64,000 nucleotides of DNA from positions 3,997,001 through 4,061,000 of the forward strand of contig NZ_CP068230.1 in assembly GCF_009183365.2 (NCBI RefSeq). The letters are read 5' to 3'. Positions 17,238 through 26,086 of this stretch are shown in pieces. The translations under genes were made by a program, and so were the position numbers. Source of the stretch: Shewanella algae. Its GTDB lineage: Bacteria > Pseudomonadota > Gammaproteobacteria > Enterobacterales > Shewanellaceae. Under the pieces are notes generated by a model. The model had not been told where the DNA came from. It saw only the letters and a list, made by a program, of their open reading frames with translations, and searched no databases. Position 1 is the first letter of the stretch; each line of letters begins with the position of its first letter.

Positions 17238-17978
17238 GTGATTTCATTGCACCTGCGGCCACTTGTGGCCCTGCCGCTGCTTTTGGCGGCCTCTTCTGTG
17301 CTGGCATCGCCCAGCCATCCAAGCAGTTTTTCCGAAGCCAAGAAACGCGCCAAGGTGATTTACAGTCAAACGCTGCCGGCAGTCAGTTTCTACTGTGGCT
17401 GCGCCATCAAAATGGAAGGCAAGAAATGGCAGCCGGATTTGGCAAGTTGCGGTTATCAGATTCGCAAACAAGAGACCCGTGCCAACCGCATCGAATGGGA
17501 GCACATAGTACCTGCCTGGGAGTTTGGCCATCAGTTACAGTGCTGGCAAAACGGCGGCCGTAAGAACTGCAGCAGCAAAGATAAGACCTTTAAGCGCATG
17601 GAGGCCGACCTGCACAATCTGGTGCCGGCCGTGGGAGAGGTCAATGGCGACAGATCCAACTTCAGGTTCAGTCAGTGGAACGCCAAGCCAAACCAATATG
17701 GCCAGTGTCAGATGACAGTCGACTTCAAGGGCCGCAAGGCAGAGCCACCGGCGCAGGCAAGAGGACGCATCGCCCGTACCTACCTCTATATGCAGCAGAC
17801 CTATGGGCTCAAGATAGCCTCCAGCCAATTAAAGTTGTTCAAGGCGTGGGACAAAAGCTATCCAGTTGATACTATTGAGTGCCGGCGAGATCAGGCAATA
17901 GCCGCCTCTCAGGGCAATCACAACCCATTGGTGCAGAAAGCCTGCAACCAAAGCGGCCTCAGCGGCAGCGCAGAATAA
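17238..17978 (+). CDS. endA: Endonuclease I (periplasmic DNase)
   Basis: Non-specific periplasmic or secreted DNase of the EndA/NucM family. The mature part has several cysteines for disulphides (FYCGCAI, ASCGYQ, LQCWQNGG, KNCSSKD), the beta-beta-alpha-metal active site RIEWEHIVPAWEFG (catalytic His in EHIVP), and DLHNLVPAVGEVNGDRSN, the second conserved block. The N-terminus is a clear signal peptide ending near LASPS. A GTG at 17238 with AGGGA six bases upstream is preferred; an ATG at 17220 in the same frame would add six residues but has a poor ribosome site. It sits between sprT and rsmE as in E. coli and may be co-transcribed with rsmE (18 bases apart). Confidence 0.93.
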   Translation: MISLHLRPLVALPLLLAASSVLASPSHPSSFSEAKKRAKVIYSQTLPAVSFYCGCAIKMEGKKWQPDLASCGYQIRKQETRANRIEWEHIVPAWEFGHQLQCWQNGGRKNCSSKDKTFKRMEADLHNLVPAVGEVNGDRSNFRFSQWNAKPNQYGQCQMTVDFKGRKAEPPAQARGRIARTYLYMQQTYGLKIASSQLKLFKAWDKSYPVDTIECRRDQAIAASQGNHNPLVQKACNQSGLSGSAE

Positions 17979-17996
17979 GCCTAAGGAATACAGAGC

Positions 17997-18728
17997 ATGA
18001 GAGTGCCGAGAATTTATCACACAGGCCCGATAACCTCAGGCCAAGTTCTGTCATTGGATGATGACGCCAGCGCCCATGTCGGCCGAGTGCTGCGCATGAG
18101 CAGCGGCGAGCAGATAAGCCTGTTCAATGGTGACGGCAAAGACTATCCGGCCACTATCGTCAGCGCCGGAAAGAAAGCCGTGGATGTACACGTGCTGTCT
18201 GCCATGGACAATCCCTCTGAGTCCCCCCTGGATATGCACCTTGGGCAAGTGATCTCCCGCGGCGATCGCATGGACTTCACCTTACAAAAATCGGTAGAGT
18301 TGGGGGTTAACACCATCACGCCACTGTTTTCAGAGCGTTGCGGCGTTAAACTCAGCGGCGACAGGTTGGAAAAGAAACTGCAGCAGTGGCAAAAAATTGT
18401 TATCAGCGCCTGTGAGCAATCCGGCCGTAGCCGGGTCCCTGAAGTGAGACCGGTAATGGAGCTGGCAGCCTGGTGCGCCGAGCCGACAACGGCACTGAAA
18501 CTCAATCTGCATCCCAGAGCCGCTCACGGCATCAATGGCCTTGAACTGCCAAACAACAAGGTGCGGCTCTTGATAGGTCCGGAAGGCGGCCTGTCGGAGC
18601 AGGAAATTGCCATGACAGAAACCCAGGCATTTACCGAAGTCCTGCTCGGCCCCAGAGTACTGCGCACCGAAACCGCGGCGCTAACCGCCATTACCGCATT
18701 GCAGCTCAGATTCGGCGACCTGGGCTAA
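17997..18728 (+). CDS. rsmE: 16S rRNA m3U1498 methyltransferase
   Basis: Methylates N3 of U1498 in 16S rRNA using S-adenosylmethionine. The 243-residue protein starts MRVPRIYHTGP, has the PUA-like N-terminal domain (1-75, with HVGRVLRM) and a SPOUT/trefoil-knot domain: FTLQKSVELGVNTITPLFSERC, KIVISACEQSGRSRVPEV and the SAM-binding knot LLIGPEGGLSEQEI followed by LGPRVLRTETA. All are RsmE signatures. Between endA and gshB as in E. coli; ribosome site AAGGAA nine bases before the ATG. Confidence 0.96.
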   Translation: MRVPRIYHTGPITSGQVLSLDDDASAHVGRVLRMSSGEQISLFNGDGKDYPATIVSAGKKAVDVHVLSAMDNPSESPLDMHLGQVISRGDRMDFTLQKSVELGVNTITPLFSERCGVKLSGDRLEKKLQQWQKIVISACEQSGRSRVPEVRPVMELAAWCAEPTTALKLNLHPRAAHGINGLELPNNKVRLLIGPEGGLSEQEIAMTETQAFTEVLLGPRVLRTETAALTAITALQLRFGDLG

Positions 18729-18771
18729 CCATTTTCCGCCCTGAGGGCGCAACGAATAAAGGAAAGGCATC

Positions 18772-19731
18772 ATGATCAAGCTCGGCATAGTGATGGACCC
18801 CATCAAGGATATCAACATCAAGAAAGACTCCAGCTTCGCCATGTTGTTGGCGGCGCAGTCCCGCGGCTATGAGCTCTTCTATATGGAGATGCAGGATCTG
18901 GCACTGCTGCAGGGTGAAGCCTGGGCCAAGATGCGGCCGCTCAAGGTTCGGGAAGATCCCACTGATTGGTACCAGTTGGGTGAAGCGACCGACACGCCGC
19001 TCAAGGAGCTGGATGTGATTCTGATGCGTAAGGACCCACCGTTCGATACCGAATATATCTACGCCACTTACATGCTGGAGCGCGCCGAAGAGGCCGGGGT
19101 ATTGATAGTCAACAAGCCACAGAGCCTGCGTGATGCCAATGAAAAGCTGTTTACCGCCTGGTTCAGCCAATTTACCCCCACCACACTGGTCAGTAGCGAC
19201 CCGCAGCGGTTACGCGCTTTCCATGCCCAGCATGGCGATGTGATCCTCAAGCCGCTTGACGGCATGGGCGGCACATCCATATTCAGGGTCAAGCAGGACG
19301 ACCCCAACCTGGGGGTTATTATAGAAACCCTGACAGATTACGGCCAAAACTATGCCATGGCGCAGGTGTTTATTCCCGAGATCACCAAGGGTGACAAGCG
19401 TATTCTGGTCATCGACGGCGAACCTGTACCCTACTGTTTAGCGCGTATCCCCAAGAAGGGTGAAACCCGCGGTAACCTGGCGGCCGGTGGCAGCGGTGTT
19501 GCCCAGCCTCTGTCTGAAAGTGACTGGGCCATTGCCAGAGCCCTGGGCCCTGAGCTTAAAAAGCGTGGCCTGATCTTCGTCGGTCTGGATGTGATTGGGG
19601 ATAAGCTCACCGAAATCAATGTCACCAGCCCAACTTGCATCAAAGAGATTGAAGCGGCTTTCGATGTCAATATCACCGGCATGCTGATGAATGCCATTGA
19701 GCAAAGACTGCAACAAAAACAACAAGGATGA
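18772..19731 (+). CDS. gshB: Glutathione synthetase
   Basis: ATP-grasp ligase that joins gamma-glutamylcysteine and glycine to make glutathione. The 319-residue protein begins MIKLGIVMDPIKDINIKKDS and has the conserved blocks VILMRKDPPFDTEYIYATY, DVILKPLDGMGGTSIFRV (ATP-grasp loop), DKRILVIDGEPVPYCLARIP and EINVTSPTCIKEIE near the end. Length matches the E. coli enzyme. It follows rsmE after 43 bases and precedes the alkaline phosphatase by only seven, so these may share a transcript. Ribosome site AAGGAAAGG. Confidence 0.97.
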   Translation: MIKLGIVMDPIKDINIKKDSSFAMLLAAQSRGYELFYMEMQDLALLQGEAWAKMRPLKVREDPTDWYQLGEATDTPLKELDVILMRKDPPFDTEYIYATYMLERAEEAGVLIVNKPQSLRDANEKLFTAWFSQFTPTTLVSSDPQRLRAFHAQHGDVILKPLDGMGGTSIFRVKQDDPNLGVIIETLTDYGQNYAMAQVFIPEITKGDKRILVIDGEPVPYCLARIPKKGETRGNLAAGGSGVAQPLSESDWAIARALGPELKKRGLIFVGLDVIGDKLTEINVTSPTCIKEIEAAFDVNITGMLMNAIEQRLQQKQQG

Positions 19732-19738
19732 GACTCTG

Positions 19739-21055
19739 ATGAAACTGAGCCAACTCACGGGCGCATTGCTGGGGCTGTCATTGCTGCTGCCACTGGCAGC
19801 CGATGCCAATCAGTTGCCCAATCCCGCCCCTTCCAGACCACAAAATATCGTGATCATGGTCGGTGATGGCATGGGGCCGGCTTATACCAGCGCCTACCGG
19901 TATTTCAATGACAACCCGGATACCGAAGAGATAGAACAGACGGTATTTGATCGCCTGTTGGTCGGTATGGCCAGTACCTACCCCGCCAGAGTCAGTGGCT
20001 ATGTCACCGACTCCGCCGCCGCGGCAACTGCGCTGGCAACCGGAGTAAAAAGCTATAACGGCGCCATCTCGGTCGACCCCCAGAAGCAGCCGATCCCGAC
20101 CATAATGGAAAAGGCCAAGCAGCGGGGCATGAGCACGGGAGTGGCGGTCACTTCCCAGATAAATCACGCCACGCCGGCGGCCTTTCTGTCTCACAGCGAA
20201 AGTCGCAAAAACTATGTCGAGCTGGCCAACAAGTATCTGGAGACGGATGCCGATGTGATGCTGGGGGGCGGCCAGAAATACTTCGATCAGGAGCTGCTGG
20301 CCAAGTTTGATGCCAAGGGCTATCAAATTTTGCAGGAGTTCAGCGCGCTTGAAAGCATCAAACAGCCCAAGGTAATGGGCCTGTTTGCCGAAGTGCAACT
20401 ACCCTGGGTGCTGGACGACAAGGACGGCCATCGCCTCAGCACCATGACAGGCAAGGCACTGGAGCTCTTGTCACAAAACCCCAACGGCTTTGTGTTGCTG
20501 GTTGAAGGCAGCCTGATCGACTGGGCCGGTCACAACAACGACATCGCCGCCGCCATGGCGGAGATGGATGAATTTGCCCATACCATGGAAGTGGTCGAAC
20601 AGTTCGTGCGCCAAAACCCCAATACCCTGATGGTGGCCACCGCAGATCACAATACCGGTGGTCTCTCCATCGGCAGCAAGGGCAAATATGCCTGGAACCC
20701 AGAGGTGCTCAAGGGGCTGTCTGCCAGTATTGATACCCTGGCCGCCGCAGCGTTGACCGCAGAAGACTGGCAAGCGCCGCTGGCTCAAGGCCTGGGTTTT
20801 GAGCTGGAACCCGCGTTGCTTGAACAATTGACCAAGGCCAGAATGCAAGGCAAAGAGACGCTGGCCAGCGCTATCAAACAGGAAGTGGATCGCCGCTCCA
20901 ACACAGGCTGGACCACTGGCGGCCATACCGGCACAGATGTGCAGGTGTTTGCCACAGGCCCGGGCGCCGAACTGTTTATCGGCAACCAGGACAACACGGA
21001 TATAGCCTCCAAACTGATAAGCTTACTGCCCAAGGGGCAAAGGGCTGCTCAGTAA
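19739..21055 (+). CDS. Alkaline phosphatase, periplasmic
   Basis: Phosphomonoesterase of the metal-dependent alkaline phosphatase superfamily. The 438-residue precursor has a signal peptide (about 1-22, LLPLAADANQ). Metal-binding and catalytic blocks follow: IVIMVGDGMG (metal Asp), GYVTDSAAAATALATG (nucleophilic Ser in DSA), VLLVEGSLIDWAGHNND, VVATADHNTGG and the late TTGGHTGTDVQVFATG. Start chosen at 19739, where AAGGATGAG lies upstream; a longer frame from 19691 would overlap gshB. No Pho box is visible directly before it, and it is seven bases from gshB, so phosphate control is uncertain. The order fits the conserved Shewanella neighbourhood. Confidence 0.93.
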   Translation: MKLSQLTGALLGLSLLLPLAADANQLPNPAPSRPQNIVIMVGDGMGPAYTSAYRYFNDNPDTEEIEQTVFDRLLVGMASTYPARVSGYVTDSAAAATALATGVKSYNGAISVDPQKQPIPTIMEKAKQRGMSTGVAVTSQINHATPAAFLSHSESRKNYVELANKYLETDADVMLGGGQKYFDQELLAKFDAKGYQILQEFSALESIKQPKVMGLFAEVQLPWVLDDKDGHRLSTMTGKALELLSQNPNGFVLLVEGSLIDWAGHNNDIAAAMAEMDEFAHTMEVVEQFVRQNPNTLMVATADHNTGGLSIGSKGKYAWNPEVLKGLSASIDTLAAAALTAEDWQAPLAQGLGFELEPALLEQLTKARMQGKETLASAIKQEVDRRSNTGWTTGGHTGTDVQVFATGPGAELFIGNQDNTDIASKLISLLPKGQRAAQ

Positions 21056-21068
21056 TGCTTAACCTTGC

Positions 21069-21095
21069 AAAAAGCGGCCTTGGCCGCTTTTTTTA
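21069..21095 (+). terminator. Terminator after alkaline phosphatase gene
   Basis: AAAGCGGCC-TT-GGCCGCTTT stem followed by TTTTAT, 15 bases after the stop. Confidence 0.88.
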
Positions 21096-21176
21096 TGTTT
21101 GCCGGCCATAACTCTTGCCCGCTGCCGCCACTGATTGGCTATAATGCGCGGCAGATTTTATCCTTGGAAGTCCCCA

Positions 21177-22214
21177 ATGTTGCTGACACCGCCATCGCAA
21201 TTACTGCTGCGCAACAGTGCGCTATTTGAAGGCCAAAGCCTGCTGCTGCTCAACCATGAGAGCGACAGCTGCGCCAGAGAGCTTTTGAACCTGTGCCCCA
21301 GAGTCGATGCCATGGCGCTGGATTTCAATCACTTCCAACAGCTTAAGTCGCAAGCCAAGGCCGAGCTCCATTGTTACTTTGGCCACCAGTTGCCCCATAC
21401 TGACAGGTTCGAGACGGTTGTGGTCTACTACCCCAAGGCCAAGCCGCTGCTCGCTTATCTGCTGGAACTGGCGGCGCTGCACCTGCAACCGGGAGGTCAA
21501 CTACTGGTCATAGGGGAAAACAAAGGCGGGATAAGGTCGTTTGCCAAACAGCAAAGCCGCTGGTTCAGCAATGCGGCCAAACTGGACAACGCCCGTCACT
21601 GCCTACTGTTTGCCGCCGAGGCCATCGCCAGCCCAACTGCGCTGGATATTGAAGCCTTTGTCAGCCATTACAGCTTGCCCACTCCCCAAGGGGACATACA
21701 AATCTGCAATATGGCCGGGGTATTCAGTGAAAAACGCCTGGATCTGGGCACTGAGCTGTTGCTGTCTCATCTGCCCAAGCTCGAGGGACGGGTACTGGAC
21801 TTTGGCTGCGGCGCCGGAGTGATTGCCGCCGCCCTGCTCAAGGTTCAACCTGAGCTTAATCTGGATTGTGTCGACATCAACGCCATGGCACTGCTGTCCT
21901 GTGAGCTGACACTGAAGGCCAACGGCCTGAGCGCCAAAGTCTATCCATCCGATGGATTGAGCGCCACTCAGGGCGAGTTCGACGCCATCATCTCCAACCC
22001 GCCGTTTCACGATGGCTTGGCAGCCACCACCCATATTGCCGAAAGCTTTATCGCCGACAGCGCCAACAGGCTAAGGGACAGAGGAGTATGGCAGATAGTG
22101 GCCAATCGTCACCTGCCCTACAGCGACACAATCGCGGCCCATTTCGGTAACGTGAACGTGATTGCCGAAAACAACAAATACAAGCTTTACCGGAATATCA
22201 GTAACAAAAAGTAA
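21177..22214 (+). CDS. rsmC: 16S rRNA m2G1207 methyltransferase
   Basis: Transfers a methyl group from S-adenosylmethionine to N2 of G1207 in 16S rRNA. The 345-residue protein has the duplicated RsmC layout: a degenerate N-terminal methyltransferase-like half (1-160, with VVVYYPKAKPL) and an active C-terminal half with GRVLDFGCGAGVIAAAL as the SAM-binding motif and the amino-methylase motif ISNPPFHDG. The start at 21177 has TTGGAAG upstream; a longer frame back to 21135 overlaps a TATAAT element at 21140-21145 that is a likely -10 box. Monocistronic in this window. Confidence 0.93.
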   Translation: MLLTPPSQLLLRNSALFEGQSLLLLNHESDSCARELLNLCPRVDAMALDFNHFQQLKSQAKAELHCYFGHQLPHTDRFETVVVYYPKAKPLLAYLLELAALHLQPGGQLLVIGENKGGIRSFAKQQSRWFSNAAKLDNARHCLLFAAEAIASPTALDIEAFVSHYSLPTPQGDIQICNMAGVFSEKRLDLGTELLLSHLPKLEGRVLDFGCGAGVIAAALLKVQPELNLDCVDINAMALLSCELTLKANGLSAKVYPSDGLSATQGEFDAIISNPPFHDGLAATTHIAESFIADSANRLRDRGVWQIVANRHLPYSDTIAAHFGNVNVIAENNKYKLYRNISNKK

Positions 22215-22515
22215 CGCCGGGCAATTTTGGTAACTTTTCGCTAAGAGATCAAAGATTTTTATAAGTATTCAGGGCTATTATCTTTTGAGCAACTGCTAAT
22301 AATATGTTAACAACAGGCTTCGTTTTGGCGAGCTTATGTTGCTATACTCAACAGCAGTCGGGAAAATAATAATAGTACCATTCCGTACAGGAGTTGATTC
22401 AGTCGATACGCGCCTGTTGTCTCGCCATAGCATAGTTATGGCGTCAACAAACAGCTTGGTACTCGATGTTTAAACTTCGAAAAGGAAGGGTATAACTAAC
22501 CTGGATAACTTTAAT
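22215..22515 (+). promoter_or_regulatory. Structured leader and promoter region of the DUF342 gene
   Basis: A 301-base gap without a gene. A possible -10 TATACT lies at 22343-22348. Downstream are two stems: CAGG/CCTG around 22388-22415, and a perfect seven-pair hairpin CGCCATA-GCATAGT-TATGGCG at 22423-22443. GGAAGGG at 22484-22490 is the only strong ribosome site. No known riboswitch family is recognisable. Confidence 0.4.
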
Positions 22516-24186
22516 ATGCTGGCGCCGGATCTCGTTGAACTCAGCAGCAATAAGCAATTTGCCGAGCTGAGGCTCATCCCCAAAACCCATGGCCCCGTGA
22601 CCGAGGAAGCCATACGTCATCTGTTGGCCCTACCAGACTTCGCCAATCTCTGTCCGCTGGACAGTCAAATCGCCAAAGCCGTCAAGGACGTCAATAAGCT
22701 TTACGCCGAAGAAGATGGTCAGTTCGAGCAGTTCTTTCAGATAGCCGAGCGCCGTGACGGCCAGATATCACTCCAGCCCAGTAAAGATAAGATGCAAGCC
22801 GGTATGACCCTCACTGCCGCCTGGGGCGGTAAAGAGATCACCTTGCCGGACATTCTTCGCCGCCTGAAAGAAGAGAAGATCTGCATGGGACTGTCGAAAA
22901 TCAAGATAGAAACCATGCTCAAACGCCTGAAGCAGAGTAAACCGGGCGAAACCATAGAAGGCACTATTGCCTGTGGCAAGGTGGCGGTGAACGGCAACCA
23001 TGCCAGATTGGATCGCAAAGTGCCCCTGGCCCGTGAGCGCCTGCTGCACCCACAGGAGCGGGAGGATGGCACAGTGGACATGCGCAACCTGGGCGCAGTC
23101 ATCATGGTTAATGCCGGCGATCTCTTGATGGAAAGGATCCCCGCCACTCAAGGAACCCCAGGATACAATGTCTTCGGCGAAGTATTGCCGGCCAAGCCGG
23201 GGAAAGATCTGGATATGGTGGCCGGCAAAGGTACAGAGTTCAGCGCCAAAGACAGCAACAAGCTTATCGCCACGGTTGCCGGTCAGCCGGTGGAAGTCCG
23301 CAACGGCATGCAGGTAGATGATGTATTGCAGATAAAAGATGTGGACGTGGGCTACGGCAATGTCGACTTCAAGGGCAGTATCCTTATCAGTGGCGACGTC
23401 CACGAGGGGATGCAGGTCAAGAGCAGTGGCGATATCACTGTAATGGGTTTTGTCGACTCGGCATCCTTGATGGCCGAAGGGGATGTAACCGTCAGCAAGG
23501 GCATCATAGGCAGGCAGATCCGCGCCAATGAGTTGTCGACCCAAATCAGAGCCAAGGGGCAGATATCGGCCCAGTTTGTGCAATATTCCGATCTCCAATG
23601 CCAGGGCGATATCCTGGTGACCAAGCAGCTGCTGCACAGCAATAGCCGTACCGACAGTAAACTCACAGTCAGCGACGCCAACGGCCGCCGCGGAGATCTG
23701 GTGGGAGGAATTGCCAAGGCGGAAAAAGGCATCAAGGCCGTCGCCATAGGCGCTACAGCGGATACCAAGACAGATCTCTTCTGCGCCATGCGTTTGGGAG
23801 AGTACCGCCAAAACCTCAAAGATCTGGAAGAAAGTGTCCGGATTTTGGTGGTAGCCGGTTTGGATATGGAAGCCAGACTGAGAAAACTGCCACCCAAGAG
23901 CGAATGGCAGGCAGATCCGGCCATGGTCGAGCAGGTCAAAATGATGCTGGAAGAGAAACACCGCGTCGATGATGAGCGAGTGCGGGAAGAAACCGAACTC
24001 GAGCTGCTGAAGGCGGAAACCGAAGGCTACTATCGCCATTACTTTGTCGAAGCCCTGAAGCATATCTACTCCAATGTGGAAATTCACATAGGCCCGGCGC
24101 AACAGCGCACCCAGAGGGAACATGGCCCCTGTGTGGTTCAAAACCAAAACGGAGAAGTCCATTTCGACTACAGCAGTCGCGGCTGA
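22516..24186 (+). CDS. DUF342 / FapA-family protein
   Basis: A 556-residue cytosolic protein. The centre (about 150-420) has the DUF342 pattern: GTPGYNVFGEVLPAKPGKD, VEVRNGMQVDDVLQI, then regular beta-helix-like repeats (GNVDFKGSILISGDVHEG, SSGDITVMGFVDSASL, EGDVTVSKGIIG). A coiled-coil follows near the C-terminus (about 470-515, MLEEKHRVDDERVREETE). DUF342/FapA proteins have been linked to envelope stress, polymer or flagellar control in various bacteria, so no firm function is given. Start is uncertain: ATG 22516 has no ribosome site nearby, whereas CTG 22501 in the same frame sits ten bases after GGAAGGG and would add five residues. Confidence 0.78.
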   Translation: MLAPDLVELSSNKQFAELRLIPKTHGPVTEEAIRHLLALPDFANLCPLDSQIAKAVKDVNKLYAEEDGQFEQFFQIAERRDGQISLQPSKDKMQAGMTLTAAWGGKEITLPDILRRLKEEKICMGLSKIKIETMLKRLKQSKPGETIEGTIACGKVAVNGNHARLDRKVPLARERLLHPQEREDGTVDMRNLGAVIMVNAGDLLMERIPATQGTPGYNVFGEVLPAKPGKDLDMVAGKGTEFSAKDSNKLIATVAGQPVEVRNGMQVDDVLQIKDVDVGYGNVDFKGSILISGDVHEGMQVKSSGDITVMGFVDSASLMAEGDVTVSKGIIGRQIRANELSTQIRAKGQISAQFVQYSDLQCQGDILVTKQLLHSNSRTDSKLTVSDANGRRGDLVGGIAKAEKGIKAVAIGATADTKTDLFCAMRLGEYRQNLKDLEESVRILVVAGLDMEARLRKLPPKSEWQADPAMVEQVKMMLEEKHRVDDERVREETELELLKAETEGYYRHYFVEALKHIYSNVEIHIGPAQQRTQREHGPCVVQNQNGEVHFDYSSRG

Positions 24187-24280
24187 TATTAAACCGGGCC
24201 TCGGTTCGGCGCGGGATAATTAATCGCAACGCCAGGCCGTTGTGATATGGTGTTGGGGACAGCTTATTCCTGGAGCCCCT

Positions 24281-24643
24281 ATGACACAGCCAGCCTGGCC
24301 AGCCATTCTGAAACCGGCAGATTCGGACGAACTGGTGTATCTCGAGAATGAAAGAGACTGGCTGGAATATATCTGCCTGAATCAACACCTGAGTTGCCAG
24401 GGCGATCAACTGATAGATTCCGGCGGCTTATGTTATCCCATACTTCCGGCCATTCGCTGTGACGAACCTGTACTGGCCTCATTGCCACAAATAGGCCCGA
24501 GCCATACGCAGCTCGAACTCACAGACCTCAAGCTGTTGGTGCAAAAGCACGCCGCCGCGCTCGGCAGTTGCTGCGTCGCCAAGTTAGCCTTTATCACTTT
24601 TCCCCAAGGACTGGAGATGGTGCGTTATCTGGACAGTCTCTAA
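24281..24643 (+). CDS. DUF4144 domain-containing protein
   Basis: A small soluble protein of 120 residues. YLENERDWLEYICLNQH and GGLCYPILPA are family features of DUF4144, known from Shewanella and Vibrio relatives, function unknown. The ATG at 24281 was selected because TGGAG lies just upstream; an in-frame extension to 24242 lacks one. It follows the DUF342 gene and is followed by a dispersed repeat copy immediately after its stop codon. Confidence 0.72.
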   Translation: MTQPAWPAILKPADSDELVYLENERDWLEYICLNQHLSCQGDQLIDSGGLCYPILPAIRCDEPVLASLPQIGPSHTQLELTDLKLLVQKHAAALGSCCVAKLAFITFPQGLEMVRYLDSL

Positions 24644-24645
24644 GG

Positions 24646-24743
24646 CGTTCTGGCAAAGGGCTTGGGCCATTTACTGCGAACTGCGCCTTGTATCCAAACC
24701 TGTAAGCCGATGCAGAGCCCCCACGGACATGTTCGCACCTTCC
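24646..24743 (-). repeat. Dispersed repeat, type B, copy 2
   Basis: Reverse-strand relative of 15039-15135: starting at 24743 on the minus strand it reads GGAAGGTGCGAACATGTCC, then ATCGGCTTACAGGTTTGGAT and GTTCGCAGTAAATGGCCC. It fills the gap from two bases after the DUF4144 stop to the promoter of the next gene. Confidence 0.82.
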
Positions 24744-24773
24744 CTGACAAAACCCGGTGCCCATGGGTATAAT
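24744..24773 (+). promoter_or_regulatory. Candidate sigma-70 promoter of the site-2 protease gene
   Basis: CTGACA (24744-24749) and TATAAT (24768-24773) with 18 bases between. The -35 element directly abuts the outer end of the type B repeat. Confidence 0.6.
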
Positions 24774-24804
24774 CGGCGCGTTTTCTCTCACCGGAGTCAT
24801 AGAT

Positions 24805-25890
24805 TTGCAACTTCTGAAAATAGATTGCTTAGGGAAGCCTCTGAGGCTGGAAGGTTCCATGGCGGGTTGGCAGCAACTTTTTTGGGATAACCAATTAGTC
24901 TCACAACAAGCCGCCAGCGCCGATGACCAAGGCATTGGCAGCCATGAGTTCAGCCTCAGTCGCGCCGATGGCAGCAGCATCAAGGTATGCCTGGAAACCC
25001 AGCTCAACTGGCAACCCTTTGAGCTGAGCTATCGCTTGCTCATCGATGAGCAAGTCACGATTGAAGGCAGCCGCAATAGCAAAGATATTGAGCGGCAAAC
25101 ACCGGACATAGCGCCGGTAAAACAGCAGAAACTGAGTCTGGTGGGGCTGGTGTCTCTGGGCTTCAAACTGCTCAAGAGCGCCAAGGTGATCAAGGTCGTC
25201 CTGGCAGGAGCCAGTATTGCCGCCTACTCCTGGCTGTTTTCCCTGCAGTTTGCCCTGGCTCTGATTGCCTGCCTGGTGTTTCACGAGTACGGCCATATCC
25301 GGGCGATGAAATATTTTGGCATGAAGACCAAGGGTATCTACCTCATCCCCTTCATGGGCGGCCTGGCCTTGTCCGATGAGAAGATCAACACCCGCTGGCA
25401 AGACGTGGTGATCTCCATCATGGGGCCAACCTTTGGCCTGTTGATGTCCCTGGCGGCCTTAGTGGCCTACTGGATCACAGGCAATCCCTTCTTTGCCGGT
25501 CTGGCGGCCTTTAACGCCTTGCTCAACCTGTTCAACCTGCTGCCTATTTTGCCGCTCGATGGCGGGCATATTCTCAAGAGCATCAGCTTTTCGATGAACA
25601 GTGCCATCGGCCTTATCGCCTGTATTCTGGGTGCTGCCATAGGGGTATTTATCAGCTACAGTCTGGGGCTGGCACTGCTGGGGTTCCTGTTGTTGATAGG
25701 CAGCGCCGAGATTCTGTTTGAGTGGAAACAGCGTCATCACAGTCATCTGTTACCGCTGGACAGATATGGGCAAGTGTTTTCCATTGTCTGGTATCTACTG
25801 ACAGTGGCGGCTCTGGTGGCTGTTATCTGGCATCTGGCCGGTAGCGGTGATGACATGCTGGGACTGCCACTCAAGATATTGCAAAGCTGA
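24805..25890 (+). CDS. Site-2 protease-family (M50) membrane protein
   Basis: A 361-residue membrane protein. The first ~125 residues form a soluble domain; several hydrophobic helices follow. The zinc site HEYGH is near residue 160 within a helix (CLVFHEYGHIRAM), and the second M50 motif LDGGH occurs near residue 250 (LLPILPLDGGH). Both are the catalytic elements of intramembrane site-2 proteases, suggesting cleavage of a membrane-embedded substrate, which is unknown. I prefer the TTG start at 24805: GGAG lies eight bases upstream, and the alternative ATG at 24757 would be upstream of the TATAAT box. No anti-sigma partner is next to it. Confidence 0.82.
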   Translation: MQLLKIDCLGKPLRLEGSMAGWQQLFWDNQLVSQQAASADDQGIGSHEFSLSRADGSSIKVCLETQLNWQPFELSYRLLIDEQVTIEGSRNSKDIERQTPDIAPVKQQKLSLVGLVSLGFKLLKSAKVIKVVLAGASIAAYSWLFSLQFALALIACLVFHEYGHIRAMKYFGMKTKGIYLIPFMGGLALSDEKINTRWQDVVISIMGPTFGLLMSLAALVAYWITGNPFFAGLAAFNALLNLFNLLPILPLDGGHILKSISFSMNSAIGLIACILGAAIGVFISYSLGLALLGFLLLIGSAEILFEWKQRHHSHLLPLDRYGQVFSIVWYLLTVAALVAVIWHLAGSGDDMLGLPLKILQS

Positions 25891-26036
25891 TTTAACACTC
25901 AGGTTGCAAGGCTGCCACAGCTGCGCGTCCTGGGTGCTACATTCAGGCAAATTAGTGCCTGAAAATCTCTATTGGGATCAAAAATCACAAAGATAGATCA
26001 CCAATGCCTTAAATTGTCGGAATGCCCTGGATCCTG

Positions 26037-26068
26037 ATTAAGGTAAACTGAATTGCTTACCGCTTAAT
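26037..26068. promoter_or_regulatory. Imperfect inverted repeat upstream of efflux operon
   Basis: ATTAAGGTAA, ten bases, then TTACCGCTTAAT, an inverted repeat with a two-base interruption, 19 bases before the start of the membrane fusion protein gene. Possible operator for an unlinked regulator. Confidence 0.4.
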
Positions 26069-26086
26069 CCATGATACAGGGCGTTT

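Noticed and set aside
22768..24162. 464-codon frame opposite the DUF342 gene
   Set aside because: No recognisable domain and low-complexity His/Gln composition expected of an antisense reading.
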